From assembly GCA_024234735.1 (NCBI GenBank), contig JACKNV010000002.1, forward strand, positions 186,001 through 250,000: DNA of 64,000 nt. Reading direction: 5' to 3'. The stretch is from Pseudomonadales bacterium (GTDB lineage Bacteria > Pseudomonadota > Gammaproteobacteria > Pseudomonadales > Halieaceae). Positions 32,682-42,042 of this stretch are shown in pieces (the first letter of the stretch is position 1; each line of letters opens with the position of its first letter). The notes beneath the pieces were generated by a model that searched no databases, was not told where the DNA came from, and saw only the letters and a program-made list of their open reading frames with translations. The translations under genes were made by a program, and so were the position numbers.

Positions 32682-35051
32682 ATGTCTGTAGAAAAAATCC
32701 TTCCTGTGTCTGTTAGCCAGAACGACCGGTGTCCCGCGATGTTGCGCCGCACGCTCCTCGCTGGTGCTGTGGCTGCGCTGGCGGCCGCCCAGGCCGGGGC
32801 CGGTGACCTGGTGTTGGAGGAGGTCATCGTCACCGCCCAGAAGCGCAGCGAGAACGTACAGGACATCGCTGCCACGGTGAACGTGGTCAGCGGCGACAGC
32901 CTGGACAAGTTCGCCGCCTTCGATTTTCGCTCCATCGAGCAGCAGACGGCGGGGCTCACCCTGTCCGCACCCAATGCCCGCAACAATTACATCTCCATGC
33001 GCGGCGTCAGCGTCGACCCGGAAGCGGGCGTATCCGCGGCAGTGGACGTGTACTGGAACGACGCCTCGGTGCGTTCCGATATCGCCTTCAACCAGATGTA
33101 TGACCTGGAGCGCATCGAGATCCTGCGCGGGCCCCAGGGTACCCTGCAGGGCAGGACTTCCCCCGGCGGGGCCATCAACATGATTACCCGGCGCGCCAGC
33201 CTGGATGATAGCAGCGGCTATGTGCAGGGGTCGGTCTCGGACAACGATGGCTATAACGGCCAGTTCGCCTACGGTGCGCCATTGATAGACGGCACCCTCG
33301 GGGTGCGGGTGGCCGGCGTCTACGACCTGAACAATGGCAGCGACGTGGACAACCTCTCCACCGGTTTTGACGATCAGGAAGTGCGCGCCTATTCCGGCCG
33401 CCTGAGCACCATCTGGCAGGCCACCGATACCTTTCAGGCGGAGTTGATCTACCAGTACCTGAAGCGCACCGCCGACGACCCCAAGGCGATGAGCGGCGTC
33501 GACCTGCACGATCCCGCCGACCGGCCCACCCTCCACCCTGATGACCGCAAGGCGCTGGGCAACAGCAATGACTTCGGCGATATCTGGTTCAACCTGGCCA
33601 ACCTGATCATGGACTGGGAGGTGTGGAATCACCAGGTGACGGGCATCGTCGGCTACCAGGAATCCACCAAGCCGGCGCAGACCGAGAACGACCGGGCCTA
33701 TTCGCTGCAGTACACCAACACAGAGGGCCTGACCTACCAGACCACCCAGACCAAGACCGACAGCATGTCCTACGAACTGCGGGTGGCCTCCATGGACAAT
33801 GACTTCTGGAATTACATGGTGGGCCTGTACTACCTGGACCAGAACACCAACACGCGCTTTGTTTCCAACGGCGTGCGCCTGGACGTGTCGGGGCTGGGCT
33901 TCCAGACGGTCGGTAAGCTGCCGGTCAACACCAACCACTTCGCGATCTTCACCTTCAATACCCTGAACCTCACCGACACCCTGCAGCTGGAACTGGGGCT
34001 GCGCTGGACGGATTACGACAACTACCGGCGCGCCGACATCGATTTCGGCGGCCTCACCTGGGTGCCTCCCGCCCTGGAGCCCTTCCGCGACCAGATCGAG
34101 GCGGGGTTTGCCGCCAACTTTCCCATCGAGGGTGTGCCCGACGACAAGGATTCTGGCAGCGAGGATGCCTTCACCGGTTCGGTCGCCCTGCGCTGGGACT
34201 GGCGCGACGATATCAACCTGTATGTCTCCTATAACCGCGGTTACCGGCCCAGCGGCATTTCCATCGTGCCCAGCCCCGACATCGAGTTCCTGCCCAACGG
34301 CGTGAACGACCTGCTGTACAACGACGAGACCAGCAACGCCTACGAGATTGGCTTCAAGAGCAATCCGCTGGAAGGGCGCGCCCGTCTGGACGGTGCCCTG
34401 TACTACCAGACCTTCGACGGTTACCTGGGTTTCACCCGCGGTGTGCAGGTGCTCAACGACCTGGGCGAGCCGGTGGATTTGCCCGGAGGGCTGGTTTTCA
34501 ACGGCGATGCCAATATCTGGGGGGTGGAACTGTACGGCGAGGTGCTGCTCACCGACACCTGGAATTTCGGCGGCACCTTCAGTTACAGCAAGGGGGAATG
34601 GGACGGCGCATCGGAGCCCTGCAACGAGCGGCAGCCGGGACAGGTGCTGGGCAGTTGCGACATCGACGGCGAACCCCTGGGCGGCGAGCCGGAGTGGTCG
34701 TTCTCGGTGAACTCGGAGTACTATTACCCGGTGGGTGACAACACCGAGCTCTACGTGCGGGGCCTGTTCAAGTACACCGACGATCGCATCAACACCGAGG
34801 CCTCCGCCGGTATCGGCCAGGTAGCCAAGGATTTCGAGTCCTACCAGATACTGGACATGTTCGTGGGCTGGCGCAGCAGCGATTACCGCTGGGATGTATC
34901 GCTGTGGGCCAAGAACCTGCTGGACGACGATGCGGTGATCTTCCAGCAGGGTCCCGACCAGTATGATATCGCGGTCAGTGACGGCTCCTACACCCAGACC
35001 AATACCGTCAAGGAGCGCATCTTCGGTATGACCGCGCGTTACAGTTTCTAG
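32682..35051 (+). CDS. TonB-dependent outer-membrane receptor (complete)
   Basis: This 789-residue receptor has a short N-terminal segment and a signal peptide (MLRRTLLAGAVAALAAAQAGA; Met20 is an alternative start). The TonB box EEVIVTAQKR follows. The plug domain runs to about residue 170, with NYISMRGV and ERIEILRGPQGTLQGR. The long barrel ends in FGMTARYSF with the terminal phenylalanine of outer-membrane proteins. No ligand can be read off; the NVQDIAATV and TSPGGAINMITRR phrases are typical of the large receptor group used by marine bacteria for lipids, sterols or aromatics as well as siderophores. Position just behind Rieske genes suggests import of their substrate, by association only. 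Confidence 0.95.
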   Translation: MSVEKILPVSVSQNDRCPAMLRRTLLAGAVAALAAAQAGAGDLVLEEVIVTAQKRSENVQDIAATVNVVSGDSLDKFAAFDFRSIEQQTAGLTLSAPNARNNYISMRGVSVDPEAGVSAAVDVYWNDASVRSDIAFNQMYDLERIEILRGPQGTLQGRTSPGGAINMITRRASLDDSSGYVQGSVSDNDGYNGQFAYGAPLIDGTLGVRVAGVYDLNNGSDVDNLSTGFDDQEVRAYSGRLSTIWQATDTFQAELIYQYLKRTADDPKAMSGVDLHDPADRPTLHPDDRKALGNSNDFGDIWFNLANLIMDWEVWNHQVTGIVGYQESTKPAQTENDRAYSLQYTNTEGLTYQTTQTKTDSMSYELRVASMDNDFWNYMVGLYYLDQNTNTRFVSNGVRLDVSGLGFQTVGKLPVNTNHFAIFTFNTLNLTDTLQLELGLRWTDYDNYRRADIDFGGLTWVPPALEPFRDQIEAGFAANFPIEGVPDDKDSGSEDAFTGSVALRWDWRDDINLYVSYNRGYRPSGISIVPSPDIEFLPNGVNDLLYNDETSNAYEIGFKSNPLEGRARLDGALYYQTFDGYLGFTRGVQVLNDLGEPVDLPGGLVFNGDANIWGVELYGEVLLTDTWNFGGTFSYSKGEWDGASEPCNERQPGQVLGSCDIDGEPLGGEPEWSFSVNSEYYYPVGDNTELYVRGLFKYTDDRINTEASAGIGQVAKDFESYQILDMFVGWRSSDYRWDVSLWAKNLLDDDAVIFQQGPDQYDIAVSDGSYTQTNTVKERIFGMTARYSF

Positions 35052-35063
35052 GGCCGCGCGCGT

Positions 35064-35084
35064 CCGGGGCCGGGGGTGCCCCGG
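35064..35084 (+). terminator. GC-rich hairpin after the TonB receptor
   Basis: CCGGGGC and GCCCCGG pair around a 7-base loop, 12 bases after the receptor stop codon. A T-run is missing, so this is not a canonical intrinsic terminator. It may mark the 3' end of the receptor message. Confidence 0.35.
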
Positions 35085-35117
35085 GTACCTGTTGCGGCGC
35101 CCGGGCAGCGTGCGCGA

Positions 35118-35146
35118 TTGACTGCAGCAACCGATCCCTCTACGGT
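35118..35146 (+). promoter_or_regulatory. Probable promoter of the ABC exporter operon
   Basis: TTGACT (35118-35123) and TACGGT (35141-35146) are separated by exactly 17 bases. The pair lies 33 bases before the GTG start of the ATPase gene, directly after the hairpin that ends the receptor message. Confidence 0.45.
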
Positions 35147-35179
35147 GGTTCCCAACCAGGCGGGCGGGAAATTTGCGGC

Positions 35180-35902
35180 GTGAGTGGTATCGAGGATACG
35201 GGACCGGCGTTTCACACCGAAGGCGTCACCAAGGTCTACGGCGCCGGTGCCTCCAGGGTGGATGCGCTGCGCGGGGTCAACGTCGATATTCCGTGCGGCG
35301 AGATCATCGTGCTGCTGGGGGCCTCGGGCAGCGGCAAGTCGACCCTGCTCAATATTCTCGGCGGCCTGGATCGGCCCAGCGCGGGGCGCGTGTACTTCTT
35401 CGGGCGCGAGATCACGGCGATGAACGACGCCGAGCTCACCCGCTATCGCCGCGAGCATGTGGGTTTCGTCTTTCAGTTTTACAACCTCATGCCCAGCCTC
35501 ACTGCGCTGGAGAACGTGGAACTGGTGACGGAAATCGCCGACGATCCCATGGCGCCGCGGGAGGCGCTTGCCCTGGTGGGGCTGGACCAGCGCGCCCACC
35601 ATTTTCCGGCGCAACTGTCCGGCGGCGAGCAGCAGCGGGTGGCGATTGCCCGGGCGGTCGCCAAGCGCCCCACGGTACTGTTTTGCGACGAGCCCACCGG
35701 AGCGCTGGACAGCGCCACGGGACGCGCCGTGTTGCGGGTGCTGCAGGATGTCAACGAGCAACTGGGCACCACGGTGATGATCATCACCCACGCGGCGGCC
35801 ACGGCCGACATGGCGGACCGGGTCATCTACTTTGCCGACGGCGATATCCGCAAGGTGGTGCGTAACGACAGCCCGCTATCCGCCGAGCAAATCCAGTGGT
35901 GA
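35180..35902 (+). CDS. ABC transporter ATP-binding protein (LolD/MacB type)
   Basis: This 240-residue ATPase begins with a GTG. Walker A is GASGSGKST at residues 47-55. The signature LSGGEQQR is at 146-153, Walker B VLFCDEPTGALD begins near 166, and the H-loop histidine lies in IITHAA. The sequence best fits the MacB/LolD group that drives FtsX-type permeases on lipoproteins, lipids or peptides. It forms a compact operon with the permease (start 7 bases after its stop) and an HlyD-type adaptor. The likely product is an ATP-driven exporter spanning inner membrane and periplasm. Confidence 0.95.
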   Translation: MSGIEDTGPAFHTEGVTKVYGAGASRVDALRGVNVDIPCGEIIVLLGASGSGKSTLLNILGGLDRPSAGRVYFFGREITAMNDAELTRYRREHVGFVFQFYNLMPSLTALENVELVTEIADDPMAPREALALVGLDQRAHHFPAQLSGGEQQRVAIARAVAKRPTVLFCDEPTGALDSATGRAVLRVLQDVNEQLGTTVMIITHAAATADMADRVIYFADGDIRKVVRNDSPLSAEQIQW

Positions 35903-35909
35903 ACCCGGC

Positions 35910-38276
35910 GTGATCAGCCCCCTGGATCGCAAATTGCTGCGCGACCTGCGGCGCGTGAGGGGCCAGGCCCTGGCCATTGCCGCGGTCATCGCCGTGGGCG
36001 TGCTGCTGTTGGTGATGATGGACGGCCTGGTGAACACCCTGGAAGAAACCCGGCGCACCTATTACGAACGCTACCGCTTCGCCGATGTGTTCGCGCCGGT
36101 GAAGCGCGCGCCACGCCGCCTGCTGGATGACATCGCCGCTCTGCCGGGTGTGCTCGCGGTGGCGGGCAGGGTGCGCGGCGGGGCGCTGGTCGACCTGCCC
36201 GGGGTGGCGGTCCCGGTGCGCGCCGTGGCGGTGTCGCTGCCCCCTTTTCACCGCCCGCGGCTGAATGACATCTACCTGACGGAAGGCCGCTGGGTAGCGG
36301 CCGGGCACAACGATGAAATCATCGTGCTGCAGGATTTCGCCCGCAGTCACGGCCTCACTCCCGGCGACAGCCTGGCCGCCACCCTCAACGGTTCCCGGCG
36401 GGTGTTCACCATTGTCGGCCTGGCCCAGGCGCCGGAGTTCCTGTACGCCACACCGCCCGGCGAACTGGTGCCCGACGATAGCCGCTTTGCCGCCATCTGG
36501 ATGGCCGAGGAGGCACTGGAGGCCGCCTTCGACCTGGACGGCGCTTTCAACGAGGCACTGCTGGCGATTGCCGACGACGCCTATCTGGACGCGGTACTGT
36601 CCCGGGTGGACGGTATCCTCGAGGCCTACGGCGGCACCGGTGCCTACGGCCTGGTCGATCACGAGTCCAATCGCTTCATGGTGGATGAAATAAAGGGGCT
36701 CAAGGCGTCCTCCCGGGTGGTGCCGCCGATCTTCCTGGGGGTGGCGGCCTTCCTGCTGTACATCGTGATCACCCGCATGGTGCAGGCGGAGCGCGAGCAG
36801 ATCGGCCTGCTGAAGTCGTTTGGTTACACCGACTGGGAAGTGGCGGCGCACTACTTCAGGTTTATCCTGGTGATCGCCGTGGGCGGCGCGCTGCTGGGGT
36901 GTCTGCTGGGAGTGCTGGCCGGCCAGCGTATGGCGCTGGTGTACATCGCCTATTACAAGTTTCCCTTCATGGTGTTCCGGGTCGACCCAGGCAGTTTCCT
37001 GCTGGCGGTGCTCGCCAGCGTGGCCGCGGCCTCGGCCGGCGGCATGCTGGTTTTACGCCGGGTGTTCGCACTCACCCCCGCGGTGGCGATGAGCCCGCCC
37101 GCGCCTGCTGATTACAGCCGTTCGCTGCGCCTGGGGGGCACCCTGGACCGGCTGCTGGACCAGCCCACCCGCATGGTGGTGCGCGATTTTCTACGGCGCC
37201 CGGGTCGGGTGCTGCTGGCGGTGCTGGGCATTGCCTCCGGCATGGGCCTGTCGGTGGCCATGATCAGCGTCATGGGTGGCTTCGACGAGGTGGTGGAGCT
37301 GAATTTCTCGGTCATCGATCGCAGCGACGTGACCGTGAGTTTTACCGAACCCGTGTCCGATAAGACCGTCTACGAGTTGCAGCGCATGCCCGGGGTGATC
37401 GCCGTGGAACCTTTCCGGATGGTGCCCGCAGTGTTGCGCAACGGTCGCTACAGCTACCGCGGCGCGGTCAGTGGCTTCGTGGAGCAGCCCCGCCTGAACC
37501 GCGCCCTGGACGCGGCACAGGAGGACATAGCGATCCGCGCCGACGGCGTGGTGTTGAGCAACGCCCTGGCCAGGATACTCCACGTCGGGCCGGGAATGGC
37601 GCTGACGGTCGAGGTGCGCGAGGGGCGCCGCCCGCGCCTGGAAATTCCGGTGGTGGGGGTTGCCGAAACCCTGCTGGGGGCGCCCGCCTACCTTGAACTG
37701 GGGGCGCTCAACCGCACCCTGAAAGAGCCCGGGCGGGTTTCCGGCGCCTTTTTGCGGGTGGATGCCAGGCTCGGCGACAGCATCTACCGCGAGTTGAAGG
37801 AGATGCCGGTGGTCGCCGGGGTCGCCCTGCGGGAGGAGACCCGCGCGGCCTTCCAGAAGATGCTGGATTCGGGGGCGGGCGCCGTGCGCTTCGTGATGGC
37901 CGCGGTGGCCGCGGTGATCACCTTCGGTATCGTTTACAACAGTGCGCGCATCGCCTTCGCCGAGCGCGCCCGGGATCTGGCCAGCCTGCGGGTGATGGGC
38001 CTCACCCGCCAGGAAGTCGCGTTCGTGCTGCTCGGGGACCTGGGGATCGTCACCCTGCTGGCGCTGCCAGTGGGGGCCGGGCTCGGTTACTATCTTGCCC
38101 AGGCCATCTCCGCGGGGTTCAGCACCGATCTGTACCGGGTCCCGGCAACCGTCGTGCCGGAGAGTTTCGGTGCCGCGGCCATCGCCGTGATCGCCTCGGC
38201 GCTGGTATCGGGTGCCCTGGTAAAACGCGATGCAGACCGCCTTGACCTGGTGGCGGCCATCAAGACGAGGGAGTAG
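35910..38276 (+). CDS. ABC transporter permease with two FtsX-type modules
   Basis: The GTG at 35910 gives 788 residues. A transmembrane helix lies near residues 20-37 (LAIAAVIAVGVLLLVMM), followed by a periplasmic domain. Three central helices lie around 270-410 (FLGVAAFLLYIVITRM; LVIAVGGALLGCLLGV). The pattern repeats in the second half, ending in three helices with VMAAVAAVITFGIVYN and LLGDLGIVTLLALPVG. Duplicated FtsX modules are typical of the larger LolC/SalY-like exporters. It would pair with the ATPase just upstream and the adaptor just downstream. The cargo is unknown. Confidence 0.93.
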   Translation: MISPLDRKLLRDLRRVRGQALAIAAVIAVGVLLLVMMDGLVNTLEETRRTYYERYRFADVFAPVKRAPRRLLDDIAALPGVLAVAGRVRGGALVDLPGVAVPVRAVAVSLPPFHRPRLNDIYLTEGRWVAAGHNDEIIVLQDFARSHGLTPGDSLAATLNGSRRVFTIVGLAQAPEFLYATPPGELVPDDSRFAAIWMAEEALEAAFDLDGAFNEALLAIADDAYLDAVLSRVDGILEAYGGTGAYGLVDHESNRFMVDEIKGLKASSRVVPPIFLGVAAFLLYIVITRMVQAEREQIGLLKSFGYTDWEVAAHYFRFILVIAVGGALLGCLLGVLAGQRMALVYIAYYKFPFMVFRVDPGSFLLAVLASVAAASAGGMLVLRRVFALTPAVAMSPPAPADYSRSLRLGGTLDRLLDQPTRMVVRDFLRRPGRVLLAVLGIASGMGLSVAMISVMGGFDEVVELNFSVIDRSDVTVSFTEPVSDKTVYELQRMPGVIAVEPFRMVPAVLRNGRYSYRGAVSGFVEQPRLNRALDAAQEDIAIRADGVVLSNALARILHVGPGMALTVEVREGRRPRLEIPVVGVAETLLGAPAYLELGALNRTLKEPGRVSGAFLRVDARLGDSIYRELKEMPVVAGVALREETRAAFQKMLDSGAGAVRFVMAAVAAVITFGIVYNSARIAFAERARDLASLRVMGLTRQEVAFVLLGDLGIVTLLALPVGAGLGYYLAQAISAGFSTDLYRVPATVVPESFGAAAIAVIASALVSGALVKRDADRLDLVAAIKTRE

Positions 38277-38281
38277 GGGTT

Positions 38282-39520
38282 TTGGCGAAAAACAGGCGTT
38301 CGCGATTGTGGCTCATGCTGACGGTGGCGGCGGTGCTGGCGGCCGTGCTGGGCTATGCGTTCTGGCCGCGGCCAACCCTGGTGGACCTGGGGGTCGCCCG
38401 GCGCGGGCCCATGAGCGTCACCATAGACGAGGAGGCCAGGACCCGCGTCCGCGAGGCCTACGTGGTATCCGCCCCCGTGGCCGGCCGCCTGTTGCGGGTG
38501 GCGGTGGAGCCCGGGGATACGGTGCAACAGGGCCAGTCGACCATAGCGCGCATGTTGCCGGCCAACCCCCCGGCCCTGGATTTCCGCACCCAGGAGGAGG
38601 GCAGGGCGCTGGTCAGTTCCGCGGAAGCCAGCCTGTGGGTGGCGCAGGCGGAACTGGACCGGGCGCTGGCTGATCGGGACCTGGCCGCCGAGGCCCTGCG
38701 CCGGTCGCGCAGCCTGCGCGGCGAGGGGTTACTCTCCCAGGCCGCCCTGGACGAGGCCCAGCGCAATTTCAGCGCCGCGGATGCCACCCTGCGGGCGGCG
38801 CGCTCGGCGATAGCCCAACGCGAAGGCGAGTTGGCCACCGCCCGCGCGCGCCTGATCAGCTTCAGCAATCTGCGCATGGCCGAAACGGGTGAGACGCCGC
38901 CGGACCTGGAGCAGACCATCCCCCTCAATGCCCCGGTTTCCGGGCAGGTGCTGCAGGTGATGCAGAAGAGCGAAACCGTGGTGGCCGCCGGCACCCCGCT
39001 CATCGAGATCGGCGATATCACCAACGACCTGGAGATCATCGTGGAATTGCTGTCCACCGACGCTGTCAAGGTGTCGCCGGGAGACCGGGTCGCCATCGTC
39101 AAATGGGGCGGCGCGGGCGAACTCAACGGGGTGGTCGAGCGGGTGGAGCCCTGGGGGTTCACCAAGTATTCCGCCCTCGGGGTGGAGGAGCAGCGGGTCA
39201 ATGCCCTGGTCCAGTTTACCGATCCCGTGGAGCGGCGCGCGGCCCTGGGCCACGGCTACCGGGTGGAGGTGCGAATCGTGGTGTGGGAGACCGGGGATGC
39301 GCTGACGGTGCCCTCCAGCGCCCTGTTCCGGGAGGGTGACAGCTGGTCAGTGTTCGTGGTGGAGGGCGGGCGCGTGCGGCGGGTGCCGGTCACTGCCGGT
39401 CACAACAATGGTCTGCAGGCAGAAATCCTGGCGGGCCTGGAGGCCGGGCAGCAGGTGGTGTTGTATCCCGCCCCCAGCCTGGAGGACGGCAGCCGGGTAG
39501 CCCGGCGCACGGTGCAGTGA
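38282..39520 (+). CDS. HlyD-family periplasmic adaptor (efflux membrane fusion protein)
   Basis: The best start is a TTG at 38282, after GGAG, giving 412 residues. A single N-terminal helix (LWLMLTVAAVLAAVLGYAFW) anchors it. A barrel-sandwich half with SAPVAGRLLRVAVEPGDTV follows, then a long alpha-helical hairpin (about residues 110-195, rich in A, L, R and E) and the second half NAPVSGQVLQVMQKSETV. It bridges an inner-membrane transporter and an outer-membrane channel; no channel gene is nearby, so a genome-encoded TolC would be shared. Its start lies 5 bases after the permease stop. Confidence 0.93.
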   Translation: MAKNRRSRLWLMLTVAAVLAAVLGYAFWPRPTLVDLGVARRGPMSVTIDEEARTRVREAYVVSAPVAGRLLRVAVEPGDTVQQGQSTIARMLPANPPALDFRTQEEGRALVSSAEASLWVAQAELDRALADRDLAAEALRRSRSLRGEGLLSQAALDEAQRNFSAADATLRAARSAIAQREGELATARARLISFSNLRMAETGETPPDLEQTIPLNAPVSGQVLQVMQKSETVVAAGTPLIEIGDITNDLEIIVELLSTDAVKVSPGDRVAIVKWGGAGELNGVVERVEPWGFTKYSALGVEEQRVNALVQFTDPVERRAALGHGYRVEVRIVVWETGDALTVPSSALFREGDSWSVFVVEGGRVRRVPVTAGHNNGLQAEILAGLEAGQQVVLYPAPSLEDGSRVARRTVQ

Positions 39521-39525
39521 GCCGC

Positions 39526-40098
39526 TTACCAGTAGCGCACCCGGCCGGTGTCGACGTGGATGAAATTGGAACCGGTGTAGAGACCGACACCACCGGCCTT
39601 CATGCTTTTCGCCGCGCGGTGTAGCTGGGCCAGCTGGGTGCCCGGCATGCGAATATCGATGGCCTTGCCCTGCATGTGCAGGCTGCGTTTGGCCACCCCC
39701 GAACTCTGGCTGCGCAACTGGGCATTGGTGGCGGGGGAGCGGTAACCGGAAATGACCTCGTAGCCCTTGCCCGGCCCCAGGTTCTGCTGCAGGGCGGAGA
39801 GCAGGTCCAGCAGGCCGGGGTCGATAGGATAGACCTCGCCGCTGCGGTGGTCGCGCAATACCTTGTTGATATCCGCCAGGGAGTCGGGCAGGTAGGCCCC
39901 CTGCATCCAGTAGGGCTGGCTGAGCCGCTCTCCGGTGTGCAGGTTGTGCAAGGTCAGGCGGCGCTCGCTGGCAGCCCAGACACTGGTGGACAGGGTTGCC
40001 ATCGGCGCTGCCGCGAGTACTGCGCCGGCTATGGAGGCGCGCAGAAATCGGCGGCGCTCGGCGCAGCCCGGCGCGGACGGATCTCGTTCGTTTGACAT
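39526..40098 (-). CDS. YcbK-like (DUF882) M15-type murein peptidase with Tat signal
   Basis: The start MSNERDP at 40098 gives 190 residues; a GTG 11 codons upstream is possible. A twin-arginine signal is visible: Arg15-Arg16-Arg17-Phe-Leu followed by a hydrophobic stretch and WAA. The mature part has ISGYRSP, the zinc-binding SLHMQGKAIDIR and FIHVDTG, that is, the His, Asp and His expected in M15 DD-carboxypeptidase folds. E. coli YcbK (MepK) cuts 3-3 peptidoglycan cross-links. The gene is convergent with the adaptor (5-base gap) and unrelated to it by function. The likely location is the periplasm. Confidence 0.92.
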   Translation of the reverse strand: MSNERDPSAPGCAERRRFLRASIAGAVLAAAPMATLSTSVWAASERRLTLHNLHTGERLSQPYWMQGAYLPDSLADINKVLRDHRSGEVYPIDPGLLDLLSALQQNLGPGKGYEVISGYRSPATNAQLRSQSSGVAKRSLHMQGKAIDIRMPGTQLAQLHRAAKSMKAGGVGLYTGSNFIHVDTGRVRYW

Positions 40099-40233
40099 GC
40101 TCTCAGCGTCCCCTGAAAGATTCTCGAGCACATGAATTTACCTCGCCAGGAGTATGATTTACAAGCATTTTTTTCCATCTCGCTGGCTTGACAAGTGCTG
40201 GCTTCGATGGCGCAGGAGGGGTGCCCGTGGCGG

Positions 40234-42039
40234 CTAGAACTGCAACCCCACGGCCACCGTATACACGCCCTTGTCTCGCGCCGGGTCGTAATTGGTGGTC
40301 GATTTGACCCAGCTGCGGCCCAACTCCAGAAACAGGAAGCGCTGGTAGACTGCGCGCAGCTTCAGGTTGAGGGTGCGGCGCCCCTGCAGTTGTGACCCAT
40401 CCACCGCATAGCCCTGCACGTCGTGGTTCCAGCCCAGCAGCGGGTAAAGATCGATACCGCGGGCCGGGCGCGGCAGGGAAATCGTGGCGAACAGACGATA
40501 CCCCCAGCTGAAATCGGTGGCGAAGCCGTCTACCTTGCAGCCCCCCTGGGTCTGCTGGGTGACGGCCTGGCAGCTGCCGCCGGGTGGCGTCGCGGCCCCC
40601 CAGTTTCCCTGGCGGCCAATACGCTCGTCGTTGGTGTCGGGCAGGTTGTCCACCCACTGGCCGGCAGCCTCGAAAGCCAGGGACGCATCGATGAGGCTCA
40701 GGGCCGATGACAGATCCACCTGGCCCCCCAGCAGCAACTGGGTACGGTCGGCCTTCCAGCTGCCCGGGAACAGGGCGCCGTCGTCAGCTGCGCGCATCCG
40801 GCTGGCGTACACTCCCTCGTTGAGGGTCGCGCCGGCGATCAGTTCCGGAAAATTGCGCTGCACGGGCAGGTTGCGAAACTGGCTCAGTTCCGCGGACAGG
40901 GCGACATTGCGCACGCCAGTGGCGGCGGAGATGGCGAAGGCTTCCACGTCCTCGTGGTAGTTCAGTTGCAGTGCCAGGCCGTTGGCGCCGTCACAGTCCT
41001 GCCAGCCACCGGGGCACAGGGCCAGATCCATCACCGGAAGGGTGGAGTGGAAGCGGGTGTAGTACAAGCCGAACTCGGTATCCAGGGCTTCCACGAAGTA
41101 GCGGGTCGACAGGCCGTACTGGCCGCCGGCGCCGGGTTTCGGCAGGCCGCTGCGCGGTACCAGCGCCGGGTTGTCGCCCAGTGGTCCCAGCTCGAACTGT
41201 TCGCGGTCAGTGAGGGGCACCCCGGAGGTGGCGGCGTAGCAGCCCGGATCGGCGAGCACATCGACCGGTTGGCCGAGGCTGCCGCAGGGCGGCAGGTGCG
41301 ACTGTTCCCAGTCCAGGGCGTAAAAGCCCTCCACGCTGATACCGTTGCGGGTGATGAGATTGGCGTACAGGCGGTTCACCGGTACCAGGGCATCATCCTG
41401 GCGCACCCCGGGGCGGCCCAGCGCGGAAAAATCGAGGGGGTTGAAGGCGTTGATGCCGGTATACAGCAGGCTCTCGCCCCAGTTGATCGACTGCTGTCCG
41501 AGGCGGGCGGTCAGGCGCGCGGAGTCGATCGCCCAGTTGCCGTACACATACAGGTCCAGCACGCGCGCACCGGCGAACCGGTTGTAGTCGTAATAATCGC
41601 TGTCGTCGAGTTGCTGGTCGGGCCGATAGCCGTTGGCAATACTGCCGTGGGGCACGCTGCCCTGGTCGCCGCTGTAGTCGTACCAGCTGCGCAGCTTGCC
41701 GTAAATGCCGAAGCGGTTGCGGTAGCGCAGCTCCAGGTCGGTCGTATACACGATGGGTGCCGCCACCACATCGTGCTTGCGGTAGTTGAGGTTGCCATCG
41801 TCGTTGACCCCCACCGCTCCCCGGGCGCCTGGATATTCGGGGCTGTTGTTGTAACCCACCAGTTGCTTGTCGGGGTCATCCGCGCGTACTGCCGCCGCCA
41901 TCGTCACGCGGTTGTTCCACACTCCGCGAATATCGTCGTTGATCTCAAAGGGCAGGGCGTGAGCCAGGCCGGGCGCCAGTGCAATCCCCAGCAGGACGCG
42001 GGCGGCGATCGCCGCCGGCGCTGTGCGGCACCCGTCCAT
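40234..42039 (-). CDS. DUF1302 family outer-membrane protein
   Basis: This 601-residue protein has a signal peptide (ARVLLGIALAPGLAHA). Its barrel-like pattern starts with LPFEINDDIRGVWNNRVTMAAAVR and continues through YRNRFGIYGKLRSWYDY and LGQQSINWGES. These are typical of DUF1302, a probable outer-membrane beta-barrel. The family regularly accompanies DUF1329 proteins, as here (3 bases apart), often beside RND-type transporters in hydrocarbon, steroid or fatty-acid loci. The exact function of the pair is not established, though transport or efflux of hydrophobic molecules is suspected. Confidence 0.92.
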   Translation of the reverse strand: MDGCRTAPAAIAARVLLGIALAPGLAHALPFEINDDIRGVWNNRVTMAAAVRADDPDKQLVGYNNSPEYPGARGAVGVNDDGNLNYRKHDVVAAPIVYTTDLELRYRNRFGIYGKLRSWYDYSGDQGSVPHGSIANGYRPDQQLDDSDYYDYNRFAGARVLDLYVYGNWAIDSARLTARLGQQSINWGESLLYTGINAFNPLDFSALGRPGVRQDDALVPVNRLYANLITRNGISVEGFYALDWEQSHLPPCGSLGQPVDVLADPGCYAATSGVPLTDREQFELGPLGDNPALVPRSGLPKPGAGGQYGLSTRYFVEALDTEFGLYYTRFHSTLPVMDLALCPGGWQDCDGANGLALQLNYHEDVEAFAISAATGVRNVALSAELSQFRNLPVQRNFPELIAGATLNEGVYASRMRAADDGALFPGSWKADRTQLLLGGQVDLSSALSLIDASLAFEAAGQWVDNLPDTNDERIGRQGNWGAATPPGGSCQAVTQQTQGGCKVDGFATDFSWGYRLFATISLPRPARGIDLYPLLGWNHDVQGYAVDGSQLQGRRTLNLKLRAVYQRFLFLELGRSWVKSTTNYDPARDKGVYTVAVGLQF

Positions 42040-42042
42040 GGA

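Noticed and set aside
35180..38276. Identifying the ABC pair as the cell-division FtsEX
   Set aside because: The permease is a 788-residue two-module protein and an HlyD adaptor follows; FtsX is about 350 residues or less and lacks that partner.
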